Shown here piece after piece: positions 52,491-61,517 of a DNA stretch of 64,000 bases. Source of the stretch: Candidatus Bathyarchaeia archaeon. Its GTDB lineage: Archaea > Thermoproteota > Bathyarchaeia > 40CM-2-53-6 > CALIRQ01. Numbering within the stretch: position 1 is the stretch's first letter; every line of letters begins with the position of its first letter. Below the pieces are notes generated by a model. That model ran no database searches and was not told where the DNA came from. It was given only the letters and a program-made list of their open reading frames with translations. The stretch spans positions 292 through 64,291 of the forward strand of contig JAWBRV010000006.1 of assembly GCA_038843675.1 (NCBI GenBank). Direction: 5' to 3'. The translations under genes and the position numbers were made by a program.

Positions 52491-53138
52491 TCATTTGACT
52501 TTAAAGGCCGAGGGGCAAAGCTTGCTCACCGCGCAAGCATCGCAAGCGGGCTTCCTCGCCCTGCAAACCTTCCTCCCATGCTCCATCAGGAGATAGGTTA
52601 TCCTGCTCCAGTATTCCTTGGGAAGTATCGCCATCAAATCCCTCTCAATCGCATCCTGATCCTCCTCCTTCGTCAACCCCAGCCTCCTCGATAGCCTCCT
52701 TACGTGGGTATCCACGGCGATCCCCTCCACGACCCCATAGGCGTTTGCCAAAACTATGTTCGCGGTCTTCCTCGCCACGCCCGGCAATTCGAGCAACGCA
52801 TCCATCTCCTTCGGGACCTTCGAGCCGAACCTCTCCACGAGGATCCTCGCGGCCCTTTTCAAGTTCCTAGCCTTGGCCCTATAGAACCCGGTCGGCCTTA
52901 TCATCGCCTCCAATTCCGAGAGGTCGGCGTTTGCATAATCCTCCGCCGTTCTATACTTCTTGAAGAGCTCCTTCGTGACCTTGTTCACCCTTTCATCGGT
53001 GCATTGGGCCGAAAGCATCGTTGCGACCAATAGCTCGAGCGGATTGCTATAATTCAGCGCTATCCTCGCGTTCGGATACTCCCTCTCCAAGAGAGATATG
53101 ATCTCCTTCGCCCTCTCCCTCCTCTCCGATATGGCCAA
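52491..53138 (-). CDS. nth: endonuclease III
   Basis: 215 residues. HhH motif LPGVARKTANIVLAN with the catalytic Lys and VDTHVRRLSRRLGL with the catalytic Asp are intact. The 4Fe-4S cluster motif (C-x6-C-x2-C-x5-C) is CRARKPACDACAVSKLC. It removes oxidised pyrimidines and nicks at abasic sites. TTG 53138 follows GGGGATAA; the frame is open to 53174. Adjacent to the phosphoesterase and UDG genes. Confidence 0.95.
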   Translation of the reverse strand: MAISERRERAKEIISLLEREYPNARIALNYSNPLELLVATMLSAQCTDERVNKVTKELFKKYRTAEDYANADLSELEAMIRPTGFYRAKARNLKRAARILVERFGSKVPKEMDALLELPGVARKTANIVLANAYGVVEGIAVDTHVRRLSRRLGLTKEEDQDAIERDLMAILPKEYWSRITYLLMEHGRKVCRARKPACDACAVSKLCPSAFKVK

Positions 53139-53203
53139 ATTATCCCCTCCACCCTCAGCCGGCCCCGATCCCAACAGGGGCTAATGTCATCAGGACCTAA
53201 GGC

Positions 53204-53503
53204 TCAGCCTATCCTATAGGGCGGGCAATCGTAGACGTAGGCCCTCAAGGGGGGCGACGGGCGCATCATAATGACCGGCGGGGGCTGGTAGATGATCCGC
53301 TCGGGCGGCCTAGGGATCTCTATGATCCTCGGGGGCGGCTGATAATAAATCTCGGGGCTTGGGATGTGCCAGAATATTTGGGGCGGCGGTTGATATATGA
53401 GGGGCTGAGGTGGAGCTTGGCGGATGAGGTAATATCCCAATGGCGGAGCTGGGGCCGAGGGCTGGGGGGCCCGCACGAATTGGCGATAGGGGACGTATGA
53501 CAA
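53204..53503 (-). CDS. Pro/Tyr-rich repeat protein of unknown function
   Basis: 99 residues, about one third Pro with many Tyr and Ile. It contains at least four similar units of the form YQPPP plus a hydrophobic pair (IYQPPPQIF, YYQPPPRII, IYQPPPVIM), separated by 10-17 residues, and no clear signal peptide or membrane helix. A TATA element GCTTATTTATC (minus strand, about 53538-53548) supports transcription; the start is TTG 53503. Such sequences may be disordered and bind SH3-like or WW-like partners, or form a surface coat, but I have no evidence for either. The base composition matches its neighbours. Confidence 0.55.
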   Translation of the reverse strand: MSYVPYRQFVRAPQPSAPAPPLGYYLIRQAPPQPLIYQPPPQIFWHIPSPEIYYQPPPRIIEIPRPPERIIYQPPPVIMMRPSPPLRAYVYDCPPYRIG

Positions 53504-53598
53504 TGCGATTCCCCGGCCAAGACTATCCGCCGCCCGATAAATAAGCTTGACTCGACCCGATCGAATGGGTCGGGGCGTCCCGATCCATCCGATATGGA

Positions 53599-55188
53599 TC
53601 AGATCCTCCTATAGTATAGCCTAGTCCTTCGCTTCCTTCCCCGCGCCCTCATATAAGCGAATATGGCCACCCCAAAAAGGATTGCCAACACTACCCATGA
53701 CCAAGGGAAGGGGGGAATCGCAATCGGGAGTTGCCATCCACCTTTGGGCCCTATTTCCAACATCACGGAGGCCGTCCTAGTGAGGCCTTCCGAGAAGCCC
53801 ATTATGGAGAGGTTTCCAGCCCATTGTTTGGTCGCCTCGGGGGCGAATATCGCGATCGAGGAAGTGGCGTTGGGTTTCAGGATCGCCTCGTGCTTAATGG
53901 AGAGGCCCGTCGGACCCCCTTGGATCTTCAAATGAATGGGGGCCGGGAAGCCCCTCAGGGCCACCACCGTGACTTTGATCTCCCCCCCGCTGCCGGCCTC
54001 GATCCTCAATGAGCTGGGCTCCGCTCGGAGCTCGAAATCCCCCATCGCTGAGAAGGAATACCGGATCCTATACTCCTTGGAGGCCCTTGAGGCGCCATGC
54101 CATACGAGATGCAATGTCCCCCAAGGGCTTATGGCCAAGCACGGGGACCATTGGGGTCCCTCGCCCTGCGAGATCGCCTCCAAGGGGCCCCATCCCCCTC
54201 TTGGATCCCTAGCCCTTCCCTTCAACGAGCCCGGGGCCATCCAAGCGACGTGAACCCTTCCGGAGCCTGAAACGGCCAAGGTTGGAAGGCTGGCGCCGGG
54301 CTCATCTGTGACCTGCTCCACAGCCCCAAATGTGCCTCCCCTGCCGCTGGCGTACCATATACCTCCACCGCTCCAAACCACATGGATGCGCCCCTCTGAA
54401 TCGGCGAGGACCTGGGGATCCCTTTTCGACCCCGCCCCACTAGTCAGCTCTAAGACTTCGGACCATTTGCCATCCGGGGCCATTCGCCTATACCTGATCT
54501 GCTCATCCACGGGGCTCGATGCGGATCGGCCGCTCCAAACCACGTGGACCGATCCGTCCGGGGCCACTGCCACATCTGCCCTCCCCTGTTCGAACTCCTC
54601 GGCGGTAAGGGGCAGGGGCTCCCCAATCCCCCCACCCGGCCTCCATTTGGAATAGAAAACCTGCTCCTTTAGGGGGCTGGAGGCCGATGTCCCAATCCAA
54701 ACGGCGTGGATGGATCCATCCGGCCCAATGGCCAGCCTCGGATATCGCTGGCTATAGGGGCCCTTCGTTATCTGCTCTGGCCCCCTCCAAGGGCCCCCGG
54801 GGGGCCGCCAAGCGTAACGGATCTGCGTCGCCCCGCCGCCAGCGTCGCCGAACCAAGCTATGTGGACCGATCCATCGGGCCCCAAGGCCAAATCGGGCGC
54901 GTATTGGCCTCCGCCTTGGGCCAAGGCTTCTTTAGGCCTCCATGCGCCATCCGGCGCCCTTTCCAGATAGAATATCCCTTGCGCTTGGCCCGATCCCCAC
55001 CAAGCGATGTAAAGCGTTCCGTTGGTGCCCACGGCCGCCTTTGGGTCGAATTGATCGCCCTCGGCCGTCAGATCCATTGGGGCGGGCCAGATCCCGGGCC
55101 AAGTTTGGGCTGAGGCGATTCTCAATCCAATGGGAAGGGATGGCAACAGCAGAAGCAACAAGGCCGGGGCGAGGAGGGTTCGCTTCAT
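53599..55188 (-). CDS. secreted beta-propeller protein anchored by a C-terminal helix
   Basis: 529 residues. Signal peptide (LLAPALLLLLLPSLPIGL) is followed by about six or seven repeated blades with the motif LAxGPDGSVHxxW (for example LALGPDGSVHIAWFG, LAIGPDGSIHAVWIG, VAVAPDGSVHVVWSG), a sialidase-like propeller without obvious catalytic Asp-box series. Then an Ig-like NEW3-type domain (about 380-470), a membrane helix (WVVLAILFGVAIFAYM) and a basic tail. Probably a surface adhesion or binding protein. Confidence 0.78.
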   Translation of the reverse strand: MKRTLLAPALLLLLLPSLPIGLRIASAQTWPGIWPAPMDLTAEGDQFDPKAAVGTNGTLYIAWWGSGQAQGIFYLERAPDGAWRPKEALAQGGGQYAPDLALGPDGSVHIAWFGDAGGGATQIRYAWRPPGGPWRGPEQITKGPYSQRYPRLAIGPDGSIHAVWIGTSASSPLKEQVFYSKWRPGGGIGEPLPLTAEEFEQGRADVAVAPDGSVHVVWSGRSASSPVDEQIRYRRMAPDGKWSEVLELTSGAGSKRDPQVLADSEGRIHVVWSGGGIWYASGRGGTFGAVEQVTDEPGASLPTLAVSGSGRVHVAWMAPGSLKGRARDPRGGWGPLEAISQGEGPQWSPCLAISPWGTLHLVWHGASRASKEYRIRYSFSAMGDFELRAEPSSLRIEAGSGGEIKVTVVALRGFPAPIHLKIQGGPTGLSIKHEAILKPNATSSIAIFAPEATKQWAGNLSIMGFSEGLTRTASVMLEIGPKGGWQLPIAIPPFPWSWVVLAILFGVAIFAYMRARGRKRRTRLYYRRI

Positions 55189-55273
55189 CCCCTGATCGGG
55201 ATGGATTCGAGTCCCTGAAGGATTTAAGCCTTAAACCAATTTTGATAATCAAAGGACGTGCTGAACCCTTTAG

Positions 55274-55450
55274 AGTTTTGCTCCGGATGAATTTTACGCC
55301 AAGGATGTCCCGAGGCCCGAAAGGCTGAGAAAAGCCGGGCTATCCGATGTCCCCGAGGCGCTGTCGAGATACATCCGGGATTCCGACAAACCCTTCTCCC
55401 CTCCTCTAGGGGCTCGGAGGCCCCGGGGGACGGATCGTTCCCGATCGATC
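55274..55450 (+). other. possible remnant of a coding region
   Basis: Between two surface-protein genes on the minus strand, the plus strand reads SFAPDEFYAKDVPRPERLRK and then AGLSDVPEALSRYIRDSDKP, with codon use like nearby genes and no stop before about 55550. There is no start codon or promoter and no continuation that resembles a protein. It may be a gene fragment left by deletion, or chance. Confidence 0.2.
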
Positions 55451-58327
55451 CTAGGCATCGGTTGCGGGGGCTTGGGGATCGCTTGCTCTCCACTTACGCG
55501 AGCGCAGGGCCAAGAGCGCAGAATGGGCCAAGAGGAAGCCCGCGAAAAGCCCCGATAGGACCATGACCGAGGATCCCATGGCTACCAAGGGCCCGGATCC
55601 CAAGGCCTCGCCGATCATTAGGGCTAGGATTGCGGCAGCCAGCAATGCGGCCGCTAACTTGGCGAAGGCCCTATGGGGCCACCTGCGCCTCGAGGCGAGC
55701 ATGGCCAAGGGCGATGCGTAAACGGCCCCTATCATCGCGCTGGCGACCAGCCCGGCCAAGGCTACCCCGAGCTCCGGGCTCCAGCTGGCCGCTGAATAGA
55801 CTTCGCGGGAGGCCATCAATATCCCAATCAATGGATAGAGGAGCAATTTGACCCCTTGTCTCAGGGCCTCGTTGCCATATAGGAGGGCCGCCACGGACGG
55901 GCTGAAGGAATAATACCAAGCGTTGAAAACGCCCATGAACTCCCTGCCCGCGAAGGTCGAAAGGACGTCGCGATCCCTGAAGGCCCTGAGGAACGCCACT
56001 TCGGGCGTCAGCTCCGAGCCGAAAGTCGCCGTGGCTATCAGGCAGCCGGGCGTCGAGGGCCCCGCCACAGTTATGGTTATCGCCAAATCGACCTGATGAC
56101 TCAGCGAGCCGCTGGCGCCGTTCACCCTCAAGGTGAAGGTCCCGGTCGGGGAGGTGCCGGAGGTGCTCACTTGCAGGGTCGAGGTCCCGGATCCCCCGGA
56201 GGGCGGCGTGACCGGGCTCGGAAGGTTCACCGTTACCCCGAGGGGCGCTGCCCCGACCCATGAATATGAGAGGGCGACGGGGGCGCTGAACCCGCCCAAG
56301 CTGGTGATGGTTATGGTCGAAGTGGCCGATGCCCCCTTGGCCACCGAGATCGCGCTCGGATAGGCCGCAAGGGCGAAGTCCGGTGTAGGGCCGGTCGTGG
56401 TCGTGGCGGTGCTGGTCGCCAAGATCAATGTTAGCGAGAGGGTCCTCGATATTCCACCCCCGGTCCCAGTGATGACTATACCATAGGTGCCCGGGATCGT
56501 GGAGGCCGTCGTTGTGATGCTGAAGGTCGTGACGAAGGGCGGGCTACCAGATGGCGCGGTGAAGGAAGCGGTCGCGCCGGGCGGGACCCCCGAGGCGCTC
56601 AATGCCACGGGCTGCGGGGATCCCGAGAGCAGGTTTATGGATAAGTCGAAATTAGCCGTTTGGCCCAAGATTATGCTGACGCTCGATGGGGATGTCGCCG
56701 CGATCTCGAAATCGAAGGCGGGCGGCGGGGCAGTGATCGTTAGGTCGACCGTAACCGAGTGGGATAGGGCTCCGCTCGTGCCGGTTATGGTAAGGGTATA
56801 GGTTCCTGGCGCCGCCGATGCGGCCACGTTGATCGTCATGTTCGAATTGGCTGATCCCCCCGCGGGAGGCGTTACTGAGGGGGGCGAGAAGCTATGGGAT
56901 ACGCCGGGCGGCTCCCCGGATACGCTCAACGCAACGGGCGCGCTGAACCCAGCGGCCGAGGTTATTGTCAGCGTCAGGTTCTTAGATGAGCCGGCAGCGA
57001 TCTCGATGAGCGGGGCGGCAACGGCGATTCCGAAGTCCGGGCCCGATGTAATCACCAACGTGACGGCGATTGATCGAGTTAGGCCCCCACCCGATCCCGA
57101 GATGGTCAAGGTATGGGATCCAGTGGGCGTCGTTGGGGAAGTCGTGATCGTTAGGAGCGAGAGGAAGGATGGATTCCCCGCCCCATAGGAGAAGGAGAAC
57201 GATGCGCCGGCCGGGAGGCCGGATACCCCGAGGCTAACGGATTGGGAAACGCCGCCTATCAGGATCGCCCCTACCAGGTAAGTGGTCGAGGATCCAGCAG
57301 CGATCGTCCTAGAGGGCGGCAGGGCATCGATGACGAAATCGAAGTCCGAGTAGTGGCGTATTGTGCCGGATGCGCCAACCGCCCATCCCGCGGTGCTGGA
57401 GGCGAAGTGGACGTCGAAGAGGTTGTCGGCCGTCCCGCTCGAAACGATCGACCAACTCGACCCACCGTTTGTCGTATGTAATATCACGCCGCCCGCCCCT
57501 ACCGCCCAAACCTCGTTATCATTGACCGCATGGACCGAGTAAAGATTGGCCGTTGTAACCCCAGCGCCCTGCTGGACCCAAGTCGTCCCTCCGTCCGTCG
57601 TCTTCAGGATCGTACCGTCGTCCCCAACGATCCATCCCACAAGTGTGGAAAACATATCTATGGCCCTGAGGTTTTTCACCACCGGGGAGCTTTGCTTCGT
57701 CCAAGTGTTGCCGCCGTCGGTGGTCTTGAATATAGATGCGTGGGTTGTGCCAAAGAGCGTGTATTTGGAGCCCACGGCCCAGCCTATATTTGGCTGGGAG
57801 GTTATGAAATCGACCCCGTAGAAGTCTGGGCTCGCGAGCGGCCCCGCTATGCCGAACGTCAACTGCTTCTCCCAACTCAAGCCGCCGTTCGTGGTCTTCA
57901 GGAATGTATCGCTGGAGCCGACGATGAAGGCGATGGAGTCTGATACTTTATCGACCGCATATAGGGTCTGAGTCGTCCCACTGGTTTGCGGAGACCAAGA
58001 TTCTCCGGCATTACCCGTCTTCAGGATCGTGCCTTGCGCCCCAACTGCCCAGCCAACGCTCCCCGTGATCGCTATATCCTCCAGCTTGTTCGTTGTACCC
58101 GAGGTTTTAGTCAACCAAGTATAGCCCTTGTTCGTGGTCTTCTTGATGATCCCGTTGGCGCCTACCGCTATCGCCACGTCAGACGAAAGGGCCCTCACGG
58201 CTTGGAGGTCGTTGGTGGTGCTGCTCGATTCGTAAACCCATGCGGTCGCGGCCGAGGCAGGGGAGATCTGTAAGGAGCCACCAATTAGGATTCCTAATAG
58301 AAGGGTAATAAGGAGCCTTTTATCCAT
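55451..58327 (-). CDS. large envelope protein with YCF48-like propeller, Ig repeats and CFI-box C-terminus
   Basis: 958 residues. Signal peptide (LLITLLLGILIGGSLQI). Residues about 30-330 form six or seven repeats with TTNGGxSW and GWAVGxxGTIxxT, a YCF48-like propeller. Residues about 335-745 hold four or five similar Ig-like domains with the TYTLTITGTSG pattern, and a TTTTGPTP linker. Near residue 755 the CFI-box motif CLIATATFGSELTPEVAFLR appears, then several hydrophobic helices. The CFI-box CTERM signal is a known C-terminal domain of many prokaryotic envelope proteins. The membrane tail after it is unusually long (about 200 residues, perhaps five helices). Confidence 0.8.
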   Translation of the reverse strand: MDKRLLITLLLGILIGGSLQISPASAATAWVYESSSTTNDLQAVRALSSDVAIAVGANGIIKKTTNKGYTWLTKTSGTTNKLEDIAITGSVGWAVGAQGTILKTGNAGESWSPQTSGTTQTLYAVDKVSDSIAFIVGSSDTFLKTTNGGLSWEKQLTFGIAGPLASPDFYGVDFITSQPNIGWAVGSKYTLFGTTHASIFKTTDGGNTWTKQSSPVVKNLRAIDMFSTLVGWIVGDDGTILKTTDGGTTWVQQGAGVTTANLYSVHAVNDNEVWAVGAGGVILHTTNGGSSWSIVSSGTADNLFDVHFASSTAGWAVGASGTIRHYSDFDFVIDALPPSRTIAAGSSTTYLVGAILIGGVSQSVSLGVSGLPAGASFSFSYGAGNPSFLSLLTITTSPTTPTGSHTLTISGSGGGLTRSIAVTLVITSGPDFGIAVAAPLIEIAAGSSKNLTLTITSAAGFSAPVALSVSGEPPGVSHSFSPPSVTPPAGGSANSNMTINVAASAAPGTYTLTITGTSGALSHSVTVDLTITAPPPAFDFEIAATSPSSVSIILGQTANFDLSINLLSGSPQPVALSASGVPPGATASFTAPSGSPPFVTTFSITTTASTIPGTYGIVITGTGGGISRTLSLTLILATSTATTTTGPTPDFALAAYPSAISVAKGASATSTITITSLGGFSAPVALSYSWVGAAPLGVTVNLPSPVTPPSGGSGTSTLQVSTSGTSPTGTFTLRVNGASGSLSHQVDLAITITVAGPSTPGCLIATATFGSELTPEVAFLRAFRDRDVLSTFAGREFMGVFNAWYYSFSPSVAALLYGNEALRQGVKLLLYPLIGILMASREVYSAASWSPELGVALAGLVASAMIGAVYASPLAMLASRRRWPHRAFAKLAAALLAAAILALMIGEALGSGPLVAMGSSVMVLSGLFAGFLLAHSALLALRSRKWRASDPQAPATDA

Positions 58328-58388
58328 ATTAATCGTCCTTTAACGTTTATTGAGGCGCCTATGGAGATAAGGCTTTCGGTGGGCTGGT

Positions 58389-59126
58389 GTGGCCGAAGTG
58401 GACGTCCTTTTGAAGGGGTTTCCAGGAATTTCGAATAGGGGATATTTCGGCTGGTGCAACGTCGTCCTCATTAAAAGCGAAGGGGAGAATTTGCTCTTCG
58501 ATACAGGATCGCATGGCGATAGGGCCCTTTTGCTCAAGGAGCTCGAAAGGCGCGGTTTGAGGCCCTCGGACATAGATTGCGTGATCATAAGCCATTTGCA
58601 TTTCGATCATTGCCTCAACGCGGACCTATTCAAGGGCTCGAGGCTGCTGATGAGCGAAGATGCCACAAGATATGCCTGCTCGGATCAGCCCGATGCCGTT
58701 GGGGATACATTCGTGCCTAGGGCCCATGCGGAGAAGTTGGCCGAGAGGGCCGAGCCGATGGGTGATGGGGATAGGATAACCGGCGAGGTGGAGGCGATGG
58801 CCCTCCCGGGCCATACCCCAGGCTTGATGGGCCTTTTCCTAAGGGGCGAGGGCATCGCCATAGCGAGCGATTCCATCAAGAACGCTTGGGAGTTCGTCAG
58901 GATGGATCCAACCGCATGTTTCCATAGCAAAGAGGAGGCCATTAGAAGCATGAGGAGGATAGCCGAAAGGGCGAAGGTCGTGATCCCGGGCCATGATAGG
59001 GCCTTCGAGATCAAGGACGGAAGGGTGGAATACAGGGGCGGCATAAGGATAGAGATATCGGCTATGCTCGCGCCCGAGCTGGAGGGGCCAATCCGCTATT
59101 CGATCTCGGTCGGCCCCGAGCCTTAA
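58389..59126 (+). CDS. metallo-beta-lactamase-fold hydrolase
   Basis: 245 residues. Metal motif SHLHFDHCLN (H-x-H-x-D-H), the second His in LPGHTPGLMGLF and the last metal His in VIPGHDRAF. This resembles the AHL-lactonase/quorum-quenching branch, but substrate cannot be read. GTG 58389 starts it, 61 bp from the divergent envelope protein gene, so promoters overlap. Confidence 0.87.
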   Translation: MAEVDVLLKGFPGISNRGYFGWCNVVLIKSEGENLLFDTGSHGDRALLLKELERRGLRPSDIDCVIISHLHFDHCLNADLFKGSRLLMSEDATRYACSDQPDAVGDTFVPRAHAEKLAERAEPMGDGDRITGEVEAMALPGHTPGLMGLFLRGEGIAIASDSIKNAWEFVRMDPTACFHSKEEAIRSMRRIAERAKVVIPGHDRAFEIKDGRVEYRGGIRIEISAMLAPELEGPIRYSISVGPEP

Positions 59127-59260
59127 GGAGACTTTTGATATCGGCGCGGCAGGATCCCTTGATCCTCCCAAGGAAGGGTTCTGGAGCTATTGGGAAAATA
59201 TCTCTAATCCTTTATTTCAAAAATTTCAAAAAGGGGGAGGTTTATGGGAGGCGGCGAAGC

Positions 59261-60730
59261 CTATTCGATGCCGTAGATCACCTTCGAGAAGAGTCCGTGG
59301 AACTTCCTCTGCTTCTCCGGCGATGGTGGAGGGGTAACGAAGGCCAACACCAAGAAGACTATGCCGCCGACGATGAAGCCCCAAACGGCGTTGTGGAAGC
59401 CAAAGGGCATCGTCCAGAAGGTCGCCAAGGCGGCGGCCCCGCCGGCCAATAGGCCCCCGAGGGCCGCTATCTTGCCGGGCCTAGGCCAGAAGAGGCAACC
59501 TATGGCTGGGAAGAAGTACCCGGCCACGCAAATCGCAGCGCCGGCCGTCCCAAGGACGACCAGCGGGGCTAGGCTGTAGAGGGAGAGCACCCACATCAAG
59601 ACAGTGATCACTAGGACGAATATTTGCCCTATCCTAGTCTCCTCCAATTCGCTGGCCTTGGGGCGTATGTATTTGACGTAAAGGTCTCGGGTCACCAAGG
59701 AGCTCGCGGAGAGTAGTTGCGAATCGAGCGTCGACATCCCAGCGGCCAAAGCCGCCGCCACGACCACTGTACCCAAGACCGGGGAGTATTTGGCCATGAA
59801 CATGACAATGAATTGATCCGCGGCGACCCCCTTGAGGCCCGGTATTATGGCCGTTCCCAAGGATCCCGTCAAGGCCACAGAGACGCTTTGGACCCAAGCG
59901 CTTAGTATGAATAAAAGAGCGGCGCTCTTCAAGATGACCTTGGGGGATTTGGCCATGAAACACCTTTGCAACATATGGGGGAGCAGGGGCGATAGCCCCC
60001 AAGTCAGGACGAAGCCGAGCCATTGGCCATAGGCATATTTCCCAGCTTGGAATACTCCGGGGTTGGCCGCCGCAACCGCGGCCGGCCCGCCACTCAATGA
60101 AAGCACCCAAGGTATCATGACGGCCCAGAGGAAACCTAGGAAGAATATGCCCTGTAATACGTCGGTCCAAGCGACCGCCCTAAGGCCGCCTATGAACGTG
60201 TAAATGCCTATGGCGATGACCACGTAAAGCGATCCGGCCCAATAGGGGATAGCTCCTCCTGTCGCCGCTTCAAAGGCCAAGCCGGCCCCCATGAGCTGGA
60301 TGGCCATATAGGGGACTAGGGCTATCAGGCCTATTATGGAGGCGATCACCCCGATCGCCTTGCTATCGTAATAATCGGCGAACATATCGGAGGGCGTGAG
60401 ATATCCATACTTACTCCCAAGGACCCACATCCTCGTGCCCATCGCCAAGAGCATCAGCGGCCATAGCGTGTTCCAAGTGATCATGCATTGATGGAACGAA
60501 ATGCCGATTCTATAATTGGCTCCGACGGCCCCCATGAAGGTCCACATGCTCGCGTAGGTCGCTATGAAGGTCATGGCCAAGACGAACGTCCCAAGCTCTC
60601 TCCCGCCCAAGAAGTAATCCACAGGGGTTAGCTTCGTCTTCTTATAGCCATAGTATCCCACTATCAAGGTCGCTATTATGTAAACTGTTACGACGATCAG
60701 GCATATAACGGCGAGCGATATCTCCGCCAT
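59261..60730 (-). CDS. sodium:solute symporter (SSS family)
   Basis: 489 residues with about 13 membrane segments. Features include FLGGRELGTFVLAMTFIATY at TM2, GLRAVAWTDVLQGIFFLGFL (TM6), and AALAAGMSTLDSQLLSASSL (TM8) with the Ser/Thr Na2-site residues. YFFPAIGCLFWPRPGKIAAL is near the end. It is the third SSS protein in the window. The gene immediately upstream (two bp gap) encodes a 90-residue two-helix membrane protein. Substrate unknown. Confidence 0.9.
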   Translation of the reverse strand: MAEISLAVICLIVVTVYIIATLIVGYYGYKKTKLTPVDYFLGGRELGTFVLAMTFIATYASMWTFMGAVGANYRIGISFHQCMITWNTLWPLMLLAMGTRMWVLGSKYGYLTPSDMFADYYDSKAIGVIASIIGLIALVPYMAIQLMGAGLAFEAATGGAIPYWAGSLYVVIAIGIYTFIGGLRAVAWTDVLQGIFFLGFLWAVMIPWVLSLSGGPAAVAAANPGVFQAGKYAYGQWLGFVLTWGLSPLLPHMLQRCFMAKSPKVILKSAALLFILSAWVQSVSVALTGSLGTAIIPGLKGVAADQFIVMFMAKYSPVLGTVVVAAALAAGMSTLDSQLLSASSLVTRDLYVKYIRPKASELEETRIGQIFVLVITVLMWVLSLYSLAPLVVLGTAGAAICVAGYFFPAIGCLFWPRPGKIAALGGLLAGGAAALATFWTMPFGFHNAVWGFIVGGIVFLVLAFVTPPPSPEKQRKFHGLFSKVIYGIE

Positions 60731-60732
60731 GG

Positions 60733-61005
60733 CTATGCCCCCTCCTTCAAGGCCTTTTCAGCGTTCCTCTCGAAATCCTTCCCCCATATGGCATAAGTGG
60801 CTATCCCGGCTATGGTAGCTAAGGCTGTTATGGCCCACATGAAGAACAACGAGAACGGCAGCCCCCCGATCCAAGGCTCGAGGGAGGTGGCGATGATCCC
60901 AAGGGCTTGTAGGTTCATCGCAATGAACCATATGGCGAATATCGCCGCCAACGCTTTGTTAACCGGAGATCTGGGTAGGATTGGCATGTCTTTTCCCGCC
61001 TCCAT
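60733..61005 (-). CDS. two-helix membrane protein, symporter accessory
   Basis: 90 residues. Two hydrophobic helices (ALAAIFAIWFIAMNLQALGI and FSLFFMWAITALATIAGIAT), with a charged cytoplasmic end (YAIWGKDFERNAEKALKEGA). It resembles DUF997/DUF3311-type proteins beside SSS transporters. Two bp upstream of the symporter, so almost certainly co-translated. TATA AATTTAAATTTTAC (61020-61035) would make ATG 61005 almost leaderless. Confidence 0.85.
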   Translation of the reverse strand: MEAGKDMPILPRSPVNKALAAIFAIWFIAMNLQALGIIATSLEPWIGGLPFSLFFMWAITALATIAGIATYAIWGKDFERNAEKALKEGA

Positions 61006-61089
61006 TTAAACGAATGGATAATTTAAATTTTACTTTGATTACCTTTTTCGCCATCTAGCGACTTCGGGCCCTTCCGAAATGGCTCGCCT

Positions 61090-61503
61090 TCACCTGACTA
61101 TGAGGACTGGGCATTTGGCGTGATGGCTAACCTTATCTGAAACGCTTCCCAATAGGAACGCCTTGACCCCGCTCAGGCCCCTGCTCCCAATAGCTATCAG
61201 GTCGACCTTCTCCTCCTCCGCCGCCCTCAATATTTCCTCCGCCGGTATCCCTTTCCTCAGCCTTTGGTCGACCTCTGCACCCAAGGACCTCGCGAGCTCC
61301 ATTCCTCTCCTAAGGATCTCCTCGCCCTCCTCCACATCCTCGCTGAGTACCGCGCCGACCTCCGCGAAGGCATAAACCCTCACAGGGATGACGTGCAACA
61401 AAATCAGCCTAGATCCGTATTTCTTCGATAAATCGACGGCGTATTTGACGGCCTTATCGGCATGGGGGGACCCATCAATCGGGACCAATATCTTGGCGAA
61501 CAT
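61090..61503 (-). CDS. universal stress protein (UspA family)
   Basis: 137 residues with the Usp fold. KILVPIDGSPHADKAVKYAV is the N-terminal signature. The ATP-binding loop (G-x2-G-x9-G-S/T) is IGSRGLSGVKAFLLGSVSD, and the end is HHAKCPVLIVR. Likely an ATP-binding Usp. Located 85 bp from the symporter operon and 14 bp from the unknown gene upstream on the same strand. Confidence 0.93.
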   Translation of the reverse strand: MFAKILVPIDGSPHADKAVKYAVDLSKKYGSRLILLHVIPVRVYAFAEVGAVLSEDVEEGEEILRRGMELARSLGAEVDQRLRKGIPAEEILRAAEEEKVDLIAIGSRGLSGVKAFLLGSVSDKVSHHAKCPVLIVR

Positions 61504-61517
61504 CTCCCAAGGACCTC

